The position numbers and the translations under genes were made by a program. Source: UMGS1002 sp964463325 (lineage in GTDB: Bacteria > Bacillota > Clostridia > Oscillospirales > CAG-272). Taken from it: a DNA stretch of 12,179 nucleotides. The stretch spans positions 1 through 12,179 of the forward strand of contig CAYXBY010000046.1 in assembly GCA_964463325.1 (NCBI GenBank), in the 5' to 3' direction. Below the pieces are notes generated by a model, which saw only the letters and a program-made list of their open reading frames with translations, was not told the origin of the DNA and searched no databases. Of the stretch, positions 1-6,255 are shown one piece after another (positions within the stretch are counted from its first letter, which is position 1; the number at the start of each line of letters is the position of its first letter).

Positions 1-21
1 GCTGTTTGAAAGTTTTGGGGG

Positions 22-66
22 TGCAGGGGACTTTTTCAAAAGTCCCCTGCCGGGGGCAAAGCCCTG
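22..66. repeat. Intergenic hairpin element downstream of spoIVA
   Basis: A near-perfect inverted repeat pairs 23-35 with 38-50; its core is AGGGGACTTTT against AAAAGTCCCCT, with a very small loop. A second short GC hairpin follows at 54-57/61-64 around an AAA loop. The element begins about 29 bases beyond the spoIVA stop codon (minus strand), so it could act as a 3'-end or transcript-stabilising structure. No uninterrupted T-run follows it on the minus strand, so it is not a textbook intrinsic terminator. Tandem GGGGAC / GGGGC hairpins of this style resemble dispersed intergenic repeats I associate with Ruminococcaceae-type genomes, but that is recollection and only one copy lies in this window. 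Positions 1-94 hold no gene. Confidence 0.5.
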
Positions 67-94
67 TATGAGCTTGCGTTGTCCGGGATTTTCG

Positions 95-1573
95 TTATAA
101 AATAATGCAGATGAGGCCGTTGCTGCCCTCGTTGATTATGCGCTCCAGCGTTTCGGACAGCTTGGCGCGCGATTCCTCAGGCATGTGCTCGAGCTTGGTG
201 TGCAGCCCCTCGTTGACCAGCTCATACAGCGATTTTCCAAACATGTTGGACTCCCAAATCCGCTCCGGCGACTCCGAAAATTCCTCCAGCATGTATTTGA
301 CAAGATCCTCCGACTGTTGCTCCGTCCCCACCATGGGGCTGATCTCGGTCTCGATATTGGCACGTATCAGGTGCACCGACTGCGCCGACGCCCGCAGGCG
401 CACTCCGTAGCCGCCCGCCTGCTTGACTATCTCGGGCTGCTCAAGATGCAGCTCGGAGATGTCCGGCATGACGATGCCGTAGCCGCGGCTTTCGGCGTCC
501 TGCATGGCCTCGGCGACACGCGCATAGCTGCTCCGCAGACCCGCCAGCTCGCGTAGCAGCTGTATCAGTTCCTGCTCGCCGTGGATATCAAAGCAGGTCA
601 GCTCGCTGATCACATCATAATACAGCCCATCGTTCAGCGTCACCGCTACCGACGCGCAGCCAGTGCCGAGATCGATCTCGGTCACCTGCGCCGAGGACAC
701 AAATTCATTGTCCGCCAGTGCCGCAAATGCCTCGCGGATGTCCCCTGTCCGATGCACCCGCCCGGCGCAGCCGCGTATGCTGTCCGCAATCGACTGACGC
801 AGTCTGTGCTCGGGCTCGAGCGCACGCGTCCAGTCGGGCAGCTTGATGCGCACCTCGGTCACGGGGAATTCGTGCAGCACCAGCTCGAGAATGTGACGGA
901 TGTCCTCGGCGTCCAGCTCCAGGCAGCTGACCAGCGCAACCGGGACGCCGTATTTGGCCTCCAGTTCATATGCCAGCGCCACCGCCGCCTCGGATGACGG
1001 ATCTGCCGAATTGAGTATCACCGCGAACGGCTTGCCGAGTGCCTTCAGCTCACCCACAACGCGCTGCTCAGCCTCAACATAGCATTCCCGCCCCAGCTCG
1101 CCGATGCTGCCGTCGGTCGTCACCAGCATGCCGATGGTGCTGTGCTCAGTGATGACCTTGTGTGTGCCGGTCTCGGCCGCCTCGACAAAGGGCATCGGCT
1201 CCTCCTGCCAGGGAGTGTGCACCATACGCGGCTGACCGTTCTCTATCGTCCCCAGCGCCTCGGGCACTATGTAGCCGACGCAGTCTATCATTTTGACGCG
1301 CAGCGAGGCGCAATCGTCGATTATGATGGGCACCGCCTCGTCGGGGATGAATTTCGGCTCGGTGGTCATTACCGTTTTGCCGGCGGCGGACTGCGGCATT
1401 TCATCCCGCGCGCGATCGCGGACATAGCTCTCAGCAATGTTCGGCAGCACCAGCGCCTCCATAAAGCGCTTTATAAACGTCGATTTTCCGGTCCTGACCG
1501 GTCCCACGACGCCGATGTAGATATCGCCGCCCGTCCTCAGCGCGATATCCTGATAGATGGAGTGTTCAGACAT
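95..1573 (-). CDS. spoIVA: Stage IV sporulation protein A (spore coat basement-layer ATPase)
   Basis: SpoIVA is a mother-cell ATPase that polymerises irreversibly on the forespore outer membrane, anchored by SpoVM, and forms the platform for coat assembly and for cortex formation. The 492-residue product matches the length I know for Bacillus subtilis SpoIVA, and key residues fall at the same numbers: Walker A GPVRTGKST at 24-32 with Lys30, the sensor threonines T70-T71 in GKTVMTTEPK, and the Walker B-type Asp97 in KMIDCVGY. The C-terminus ends GLICIIL, as is typical of the family. I chose the ATG at 1573 over the in-frame start at 1588 because GGGAGG (1581-1586) lies 7 bases before it and the protein then begins MSEHSIYQDI. 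It is the last gene of the minus-strand run, 69 bases after coaD. A terminator-like hairpin containing its ribosome binding site separates the two genes. It should be controlled by sigma-E from family knowledge, but no clear sigma-E promoter is visible. Confidence 0.97.
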   Translation of the reverse strand: MSEHSIYQDIALRTGGDIYIGVVGPVRTGKSTFIKRFMEALVLPNIAESYVRDRARDEMPQSAAGKTVMTTEPKFIPDEAVPIIIDDCASLRVKMIDCVGYIVPEALGTIENGQPRMVHTPWQEEPMPFVEAAETGTHKVITEHSTIGMLVTTDGSIGELGRECYVEAEQRVVGELKALGKPFAVILNSADPSSEAAVALAYELEAKYGVPVALVSCLELDAEDIRHILELVLHEFPVTEVRIKLPDWTRALEPEHRLRQSIADSIRGCAGRVHRTGDIREAFAALADNEFVSSAQVTEIDLGTGCASVAVTLNDGLYYDVISELTCFDIHGEQELIQLLRELAGLRSSYARVAEAMQDAESRGYGIVMPDISELHLEQPEIVKQAGGYGVRLRASAQSVHLIRANIETEISPMVGTEQQSEDLVKYMLEEFSESPERIWESNMFGKSLYELVNEGLHTKLEHMPEESRAKLSETLERIINEGSNGLICIIL

Positions 1574-1616
1574 AAAAAATCCTCCCATGTATTTGTCATT
1601 CCAAATATATGGGAGG
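1574..1616 (-). terminator. Terminator-like hairpin that contains the spoIVA ribosome binding site
   Basis: On the minus strand, 1616-1602 pairs with 1595-1581 over 15 positions (14 Watson-Crick pairs, one A.C mismatch at 1608/1589) around a 6-base loop (1596-1601). The base of the stem is CCTCCC against GGGAGG. The 3' arm is followed by A and then six T (1579-1574), the form of an intrinsic terminator, and directly afterwards by the spoIVA ATG. The GGGAGG of the 3' arm is also the spoIVA Shine-Dalgarno sequence at ideal spacing. It could terminate transcripts running out of coaD, mask the ribosome binding site in read-through RNA, or both. The pairing is seen directly; the function is inferred. 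Confidence 0.7.
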
Positions 1617-1642
1617 TGTATTCGATTTAGAACACGCTTGTA

Positions 1643-2122
1643 TCAGCTTTGCGCGGACAGGCCGACAATACGTATCGCCTCCGGGTGCATAACGCCGTCC
1701 AGCGGCTTGCCATATCTCATCAGCTCGCGCACACAGGTCGAGCTGATGTAGCCCAGCTCGGGACGCGCCGCCAGCCATACTGTCTCAAGCGACGGCGAGA
1801 GGTGACGGTTTATATCCGCCAGCTCACATTCATAGCCGTAATCGGTCACGCTGCGCACGCCCTTGACGATGGCACAGGCGCCCAGCTGTTCACACAGCTC
1901 ATATAGCAGCCCCTCGGAAGCTATGACCTCGACATTGTCAAGCTCCGCACACGACACCTCGGCTATCCTGCGGCGCTGCTCAAGGTCAAACAGACCCCGC
2001 TTTTGCCCATTGACCATGACCGCAACATACACACGGTCAAACAGCACACTCGCGCGGCGAACTATATCCAAATGTCCCAGCGTGAAGGGGTCAAAGCTGC
2101 CAGGCACAACACATATCCTCAT
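1643..2122 (-). CDS. coaD: Phosphopantetheine adenylyltransferase
   Basis: CoaD transfers AMP from ATP to 4'-phosphopantetheine to make dephospho-CoA, the penultimate step of cytosolic CoA synthesis. The 159-residue length is normal for this nucleotidyltransferase. The sequence shows the N-terminal PGSFDPFTLGH (7-17), in which TLGH is the (T/H)xGH nucleotide-binding signature. It also shows KR at 41-42, KGVRSVTDYGYE (87-98, the usual GxR..xDxxYE substrate segment), NRHLSPSLET (105-114), and ISSTCVRE (126-133, the ISSSxVRE ATP-binding signature). The ATG at 2122 has AAAGGAAG upstream. It starts 24 bases after the end of rsmD, and rsmD-coaD is a common bacterial gene pair, so the two are probably co-transcribed. 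Its 3' end lies just before the terminator-like hairpin ahead of spoIVA. The IVPGSF-type start appears here as VVPGSF, which I consider a normal variation. Confidence 0.96.
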   Translation of the reverse strand: MRICVVPGSFDPFTLGHLDIVRRASVLFDRVYVAVMVNGQKRGLFDLEQRRRIAEVSCAELDNVEVIASEGLLYELCEQLGACAIVKGVRSVTDYGYECELADINRHLSPSLETVWLAARPELGYISSTCVRELMRYGKPLDGVMHPEAIRIVGLSAQS

Positions 2123-2146
2123 ATTTGATACTTCCTTTGACTGATT

Positions 2147-2707
2147 TTATTGTTTTGTGATGCCAGAAATCTTTAACAGTGTGACATATGCCTTGCCGTA
2201 GCGCGCGGCTTTTATCACCTCATAGCACTCGCGCACACCACCAAGTATGTCCTCGCCGCCCGACTCACACACCACCACAGACGTCGGCTTGAGCAGCCCG
2301 CAGTCGTCCAGCTGCGCCAGCGCCGCCGCCACCAGCCCGCAGTTATATGGCGGATCCAGGAAAACTATGTCAAATTTGCGGCCTCGCAAGCCGTCGAGCA
2401 CGCGGCTGTAATCGCCGCAGACCACCGCGGCCTCTTTTTCGCTGTGCGTTTTGACAATATTGCGCTTTATGACCTCACATGCCGCGCTCGAGGCGTCGCA
2501 AATGACGGCATGCGCCGCCCCACGGCTGAGCGCCTCCAACGCCAGCTGTCCCGAGCCGCCAAAAAGGTCTAAAACCTCCCTGCCCTCCAGCATAAATTGC
2601 AGCATGGAGAAGACCGCCTCCTTAGTGCGGTCAGCGGTCGGGCGCGTGGCCTCGCCCTCGAGCGAATACAGCCGCGTCCCCCGCGCACGTCCACTTATTA
2701 TCCTCAT
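2147..2707 (-). CDS. rsmD: 16S rRNA (guanine966-N2)-methyltransferase
   Basis: RsmD methylates N2 of G966 (E. coli numbering) of 16S rRNA in the assembled small subunit, using S-adenosylmethionine. The 186-residue product has the family order: MRIISGRARG at the N-terminus, TRPTADRTKEAVFSML (21-36), the SAM-binding motif I LDLFGGSGQL (46-55) followed by LEALSRGA (57-64), and the catalytic DPPY at 118-121, which is the N2-guanine variant of the (N/D)PPY motif. The ATG at 2707 is supported by the typical MRII start and a GGAGG (2712-2716), although the spacing to the ATG is short (4 bases). The gene follows uvrC after 67 bases and precedes coaD by 24 bases. A promoter-like sequence lies immediately upstream and overlaps the ribosome binding site region. 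Confidence 0.95.
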   Translation of the reverse strand: MRIISGRARGTRLYSLEGEATRPTADRTKEAVFSMLQFMLEGREVLDLFGGSGQLALEALSRGAAHAVICDASSAACEVIKRNIVKTHSEKEAAVVCGDYSRVLDGLRGRKFDIVFLDPPYNCGLVAAALAQLDDCGLLKPTSVVVCESGGEDILGGVRECYEVIKAARYGKAYVTLLKISGITKQ

Positions 2708-2716
2708 AACGCCTCC

Positions 2717-2745
2717 ATTGTATCACATATCAAGATAAATTGCAA
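2717..2745 (-). promoter_or_regulatory. Candidate sigma-A promoter very close to the rsmD start
   Basis: On the minus strand, TTGCAA (2745-2740) is separated by exactly 17 bases from TACAAT (2722-2717). Each hexamer matches the sigma-A consensus at five of six positions. The predicted transcription start would fall near 2710, only a few bases before the rsmD ATG at 2707, so this transcript would be leaderless and would not carry the GGAGG at 2712-2716. The match is good but the position is odd, so it may be fortuitous. Confidence 0.45.
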
Positions 2746-2774
2746 GCTTTACAGGCGCTTTTTCATATAAATGA

Positions 2775-4628
2775 TCACGTTTTGCTCTCATCTGGATGAA
2801 AATGCGCCCACACCGCCGCCGCGTCCGACACGCTTATGCCCTTGACTGCCTCGATATCGCGGCGCTCCGCCTGCTTGATTGCGCCAAGCCCGCCGAAATG
2901 CGTCAGCAGCGAACGTGCCTTTTGAGGGCCGATGCCGCGTATCTCGGTCAGCGATGAGGTGCGCAGGCTTTTGCGCTTAGCCGTTTCGGTGCGGGTGAAG
3001 GTATAGCGGTGCACCTCCTCCTGAAGCCGATAAATAAAGTTAAACACCTCGCGCTCGCGGGCAATGTTGATCTCGTCCTCACCGTTTGTCAGTGCGCGGG
3101 TCTTGTGGTAGTCGTCCTTGACCATGCCCATCAGCGGTATATCCTCAAGCCCCCGCTCAGCCAGCAGCTCACGAATGACGGCTACATGCCCTCGTCCGCC
3201 ATCCAGCAATATCAGATCGGGACGCGCCGAGAAGGAGCCGCTCTCGTCGTCGAGGTGTGCCAGCCGCCGTCCCAACGCCTCGCGCATGGCGGAATAGTCG
3301 TCGGTGCCGTCAACGGTCTTGATGTTAAAGCTGCGGTATTCTGAGCGCTTGAGGCGCCCGTCGATGGCGACTATCATGCCCGCCTTCATACATTCCTCAC
3401 CGTAGTTTGAAATATCGTAGGCCTCGATTCGCTCGGGATAGACCTCCAGCCCGCACAGCGCCGCCAGGCGCGTCAGCACGCTCGCCTCGCGCCCGATACC
3501 CTCGGTAAATTCGCGCACCTTGTCGGCTGCGTTGGAGACCGCCAGCTGACACAGTTGGCGCGCCTCGCCCCTCTCGGGTGTACGCAGCGTCACACGATGC
3601 CCCGCGATGCCGCCAAGATAGCTCTCCAGCGCCTCGCGCTCACCGTCCTCAAGCTCAAACGACAGCAGCACCCTCGGCGGGATATATTCACACAGCTTGT
3701 ACTGCTCGCAAATAAATGACTGCACGCCCTCAGCGTCGGCTATCTCGCCCGCCGAGAATACATGGCAGCGTCTGTCCACCAGCACGCCGTCGCGAATATT
3801 GAATATCGACACGCAGGATGCCGCCTCTCCGTCGTACAGCGCGATGACGTCCTGATCCTCGCCGCGGCGACCGACCACCTTTTGCCGCTCGCGCAGCCGG
3901 TCAAGCGCCGATATGGTGTCCCGCAGGACGGCTGCCTCCTCAAACCGCTCAGCCTCGGCCAGCGCCAGCATGCGCTCCTGAAGCGTGCGCTTAACCGCCG
4001 CCGTGCTTCCGGACAGTATATCGGCCGCATTTTTTATCTGCGCAGCATATTCCTCACGGCTGATACGCCCGGTGCAAACGCCGCGGCACTTGCCCATCTG
4101 ATAATATATGCAGGGACGCTCGCGACCGATATCGCGCGGGAAGGAACGGTGACACGATGGCAGTCCCAGCGTATGATTGATGGCATTTATCACCGAATAC
4201 ACCGTCGAGGTGCCGGAATAGGGGCCAAAATACCGTGCGCCACGGTCATCCGCACGCTGGCGGGTGCAGATGAGTCGCGGATATTCCTCCGCCGTGATCT
4301 TTATATATGGGTAAGATTTTGCATCCTTGAGCCGGATGTTGTATTTGGGCGAATACTGCTTGATGAGGCTGTTTTCCAGCGTCAGCGCCTCGATCTCGGT
4401 GTCGCACAGTATGGTCTCGAACTCCCAGACCTGTGAGGTCATGCGCTGCGTCTTGATATTCTTGGCGCCCAGCTGAAAATACTGCGACACGCGGTTTTTG
4501 AGCTTGCGCGATTTGCCGACGTATATCACCCGCCCCTGACGGTCGTGCATGATATACACTCCCGGCGTCAGCGGCAGTGCGCTCGCCTTTTGCAGCAGAT
4601 ATTCACGGCGCTCGGACACCTCTGCCAT
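2775..4628 (-). CDS. uvrC: UvrABC system protein C (excision repair dual-incision nuclease)
   Basis: UvrC joins the UvrB-DNA complex at bulky lesions and cuts on both sides of the damage. The 617-residue product has all expected parts in order. The GIY-YIG nuclease domain has GVY at 23-25, YVG at 36-38 and ALTLENSLIKQYSPKYN near 81-97, where Glu85 is the likely metal ligand. A four-cysteine cluster (C159, C173, C181, C185) has nearly the spacing of the iron-sulphur site reported for UvrC. A UVR motif (about 208-243, ending RFEEAAVLRDTI) contacts UvrB. The RNase H-like second nuclease domain includes EAYDISNYGEE and LLDGGRGHV. Tandem helix-hairpin-helix motifs lie at the C-terminus (EIRGIGPQKARSLL). 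The ATG at 4628 has a strong GGGGAGGTGAT upstream. It lies 77 bases after HPr. Some linkage to the SOS response is possible, but I see no convincing LexA box. Confidence 0.97.
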   Translation of the reverse strand: MAEVSERREYLLQKASALPLTPGVYIMHDRQGRVIYVGKSRKLKNRVSQYFQLGAKNIKTQRMTSQVWEFETILCDTEIEALTLENSLIKQYSPKYNIRLKDAKSYPYIKITAEEYPRLICTRQRADDRGARYFGPYSGTSTVYSVINAINHTLGLPSCHRSFPRDIGRERPCIYYQMGKCRGVCTGRISREEYAAQIKNAADILSGSTAAVKRTLQERMLALAEAERFEEAAVLRDTISALDRLRERQKVVGRRGEDQDVIALYDGEAASCVSIFNIRDGVLVDRRCHVFSAGEIADAEGVQSFICEQYKLCEYIPPRVLLSFELEDGEREALESYLGGIAGHRVTLRTPERGEARQLCQLAVSNAADKVREFTEGIGREASVLTRLAALCGLEVYPERIEAYDISNYGEECMKAGMIVAIDGRLKRSEYRSFNIKTVDGTDDYSAMREALGRRLAHLDDESGSFSARPDLILLDGGRGHVAVIRELLAERGLEDIPLMGMVKDDYHKTRALTNGEDEINIAREREVFNFIYRLQEEVHRYTFTRTETAKRKSLRTSSLTEIRGIGPQKARSLLTHFGGLGAIKQAERRDIEAVKGISVSDAAAVWAHFHPDESKT

Positions 4629-4650
4629 GCCGCATCACCTCCCCATTAGT

Positions 4651-4684
4651 CGAAAACGACCCCTACAGCCATGCCGCAGGGATC
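4651..4684 (-). terminator. Weak terminator-like hairpin between HPr and uvrC
   Basis: On the minus strand GATCCCT (4684-4678) can pair with AGGGGTC (4664-4658), including one G.U pair that exists only on this strand, around a 13-base loop. GTTTTC follows (4657-4652). The short stem and four-T tail make it a partial terminator at best, so it may reduce rather than block read-through from HPr into uvrC. Confidence 0.3.
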
Positions 4685-4705
4685 GCCTTAAATTAAATAA
4701 CAAGC

Positions 4706-4969
4706 TTATTCGGAAAAGTTAGAGTCGACCAGATCCTCCAGGCCATCGAGCGCGGCGACCTCATCGGGACCATCTGCACACAGCGTCACAGTCATGCCCT
4801 TAGCAATGCCGAGCGACAATACCCCCAGCAGGCTCTTAGCACTTACGCATCTATCATCCTTCTCTACCTTGATAACCGAACGATAACAATTCGCCTTCTG
4901 CACGAAAAATGTTGCAGGTCTTGCGTGAAGGCCTATCGCATTTGTAATTTTAACTTCTCGTGATACCAT
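4706..4969 (-). CDS. ptsH: HPr family phosphocarrier protein
   Basis: HPr carries a phosphoryl group from enzyme I to the sugar-specific IIA proteins of the phosphotransferase system and, when phosphorylated on Ser46, acts as a catabolite corepressor with CcpA in Gram-positive bacteria. With the start at 4969 the product is 87 residues and the numbering fits the family: His15 in GLHARPAT (13-20) and Ser46 in AKSLLGVLSLGI (44-55). Having both separates it from Crh, which lacks His15. The alternative upstream ATG at 4996 would add nine residues not seen in the family. The nearest Shine-Dalgarno-like sequence (GGGAG, 4982-4986) is 12 bases from the chosen ATG, which is long. No enzyme I gene is adjacent, so the symbol is likely but a second HPr paralogue elsewhere cannot be excluded. 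It has its own promoter upstream. Confidence 0.9.
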   Translation of the reverse strand: MVSREVKITNAIGLHARPATFFVQKANCYRSVIKVEKDDRCVSAKSLLGVLSLGIAKGMTVTLCADGPDEVAALDGLEDLVDSNFSE

Positions 4970-5008
4970 TATCCGAACGATCTCCCATTTCCACAAATAT
5001 ATATCGAC

Positions 5009-5049
5009 ATTATATCCATTAGTATACCAAAAATGCGCCGCAAAATCAA
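5009..5049 (-). promoter_or_regulatory. Promoter region of the HPr gene
   Basis: On the minus strand TTGATT (5049-5044) is followed, after 17 bases, by TATACT (5026-5021), a good sigma-A match. A second exact TATAAT lies at 5014-5009 but has no convincing -35 at the right distance. Either would start transcription some 35-50 bases before the HPr ATG at 4969. The wider gap 4970-5130 holds no gene; the part at 5051-5130 is AT-rich with only short hairpins and no clear terminator for the gene before it. Confidence 0.6.
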
Positions 5050-5130
5050 TAGCCTTTTACATGTATTTTTTCATGAATTTTCACTCAAGGCAACAAAGTG
5101 TTATGTGCCTTTTTACACATTCCTCAAAAA

Positions 5131-5688
5131 TCAGTCAACAACAGGCGTGATCGCGGTCACAGTTATATACAGCGTCACCGTGTCGGTGTACAGCGTCAGC
5201 TGCTGGCCGACCGACACCGCCTGCCGCCCACCGATGCTGAAAACGCCGTCATCGCTCAGGCTCCCGCGGCACTCAAAGCGCCCGCTGGCATTGATTCTGG
5301 TGCCGTCTGGGTAATATGCCAGCACCACATTGCCCTGCCCATCATCGATATATTTGGACGCCGGGGTCACTGTAAGCAGAGCGCCGCCATTTTCGCCGGA
5401 CGCCGTCGCGGAAGTGGCGTCACTCACGGTCAGCAGCCGTCCCGCCTCCTCGCCGCTCGGCAGATACAGCCGGTTACCCTCAGCCAAAAAATCAGGCAGG
5501 CTGCTGTCGACCTCGGACAGCGTGAAGTTGACGCAATAATTCTTGAGCTCGTTGCCCATTCCCAGCGTATCCATCAGCTGATAGCGGAAGAATATCCCGA
5601 CTGCGCACAGCACTACCAGCAATATTATTGCTCCGTCCAGCCAATTGAAGCGTATTTTTCTTTTGGATGCATTTGGTTGCTCGTTCAT
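5131..5688 (-). CDS. DUF4330-like single-pass membrane protein (second of tandem pair)
   Basis: The 185-residue protein has a short basic N-terminus (KRKIRFNWLD), one transmembrane segment at about residues 18-36, and a predicted extracytoplasmic beta-rich remainder. It resembles the uncharacterised DUF4330 family in its size, its FNxxD start before the membrane helix, and the C-terminal GVFSIGG segment. It is a paralogue of the gene just upstream (5701-6228): both have a (Y/F)TLxxxxVDxS segment soon after the helix, a GRLLTV/GQVSTV-like segment and DGxFSxxG near the end. The ATG at 5686-5688 has GGAGG 8 bases upstream, directly after the TAA of its neighbour (12-base gap), so the two should be translated from one message. 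The function is unknown. Its position after an O-antigen-ligase-like gene suggests a role at the outer face of the membrane. Family assignment is from memory and tentative. Confidence 0.8.
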   Translation of the reverse strand: MNEQPNASKRKIRFNWLDGAIILLVVLCAVGIFFRYQLMDTLGMGNELKNYCVNFTLSEVDSSLPDFLAEGNRLYLPSGEEAGRLLTVSDATSATASGENGGALLTVTPASKYIDDGQGNVVLAYYPDGTRINASGRFECRGSLSDDGVFSIGGRQAVSVGQQLTLYTDTVTLYITVTAITPVVD

Positions 5689-5700
5689 GCTAATACCTCC

Positions 5701-6228
5701 TTAGCCCGCATTGTAGATCGACACGCATTTGCCGTTACCTGAGAAGCCGTCAAGGCTGACGCCTACGCTGTCACCGATGGAGATGCGCACACCGTTGACC
5801 GAAAAGCCGTCGCCCTCGCGATACGACGCCTCCGCCTTGACTGTCACTCTCAGCGTTACCGGGGTCATTCCCTGCGAGTTGGCAGGCAACTCACGCGCCG
5901 CAAGAGCGCCTGTTGAAGGGTCATAAACATATGTGACCGCCGTGCTCTCATTGACAGTGCTCACCTGCCCCAGCCTTTTGTGCCCCGAGCTGCTGAGCAC
6001 CGTCTTGCCGACAGCGACGCTTTGCGCCATGCTGTAGTCAACGCCCTCGAATTCCAGCGTATATTCTATAACCTGCGTCCGGCTGCCGATGCTGAACAGC
6101 GAGAACGAGGTAAAGTACTCAACCGCAACAAGCACCAGGCAGAGTATAACAATAATCAGCGCCACATCGACTATGTTGAGTCCTCGCGCACGCGCCTCTC
6201 CGCCGTCGTTGCTTTTAATATATTTCAT
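5701..6228 (-). CDS. DUF4330-like single-pass membrane protein (first of tandem pair)
   Basis: The 175-residue product begins with a charged cytoplasmic tail (MKYIKSNDGGEARARG), followed by GLNIVD and one strongly hydrophobic helix at about 19-40, then an outside domain of about 130 residues. The end, DGFSVNGVRISIGDSV, resembles the C-terminal motif I associate with DUF4330 proteins, which have no known function. No lipobox or cleavable signal is apparent, so it is probably an N-in, C-out anchored protein. The ATG at 6228 is preceded by GGAGG at 7 bases' spacing. It lies 27 bases downstream of the ligase-like gene and 12 bases before its paralogue. The pair may form a heteromeric partner of the polytopic ligase-like protein, but this is inferred from gene order only. 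Confidence 0.8.
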   Translation of the reverse strand: MKYIKSNDGGEARARGLNIVDVALIIVILCLVLVAVEYFTSFSLFSIGSRTQVIEYTLEFEGVDYSMAQSVAVGKTVLSSSGHKRLGQVSTVNESTAVTYVYDPSTGALAARELPANSQGMTPVTLRVTVKAEASYREGDGFSVNGVRISIGDSVGVSLDGFSGNGKCVSIYNAG

Positions 6229-6255
6229 AAACTAACCTCCGAATAAGTCTTAAGC

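Noticed and set aside
1615..1645. Possible sigma-E promoter for spoIVA, with AATACACC (1622-1615) as -10 and TGATACA (1645-1639) as -35.
   Set aside because: The -10-like sequence matches about six of eight positions, but the -35 is poor and the 16-base spacer is long, so I mention it only as support for the hairpin hypothesis.
3762..4436. Open frame of 224 codons on the plus strand within uvrC.
   Set aside because: It is antisense to the GIY-YIG, cysteine-cluster and UVR regions of a well-supported UvrC and has no ribosome binding site or motif.
5051..5130. Possible terminator for the DUF4330-like gene (AAGGCA paired with TGCCTT).
   Set aside because: The stem is short with a long loop, there are competing pairings and no T-run follows.
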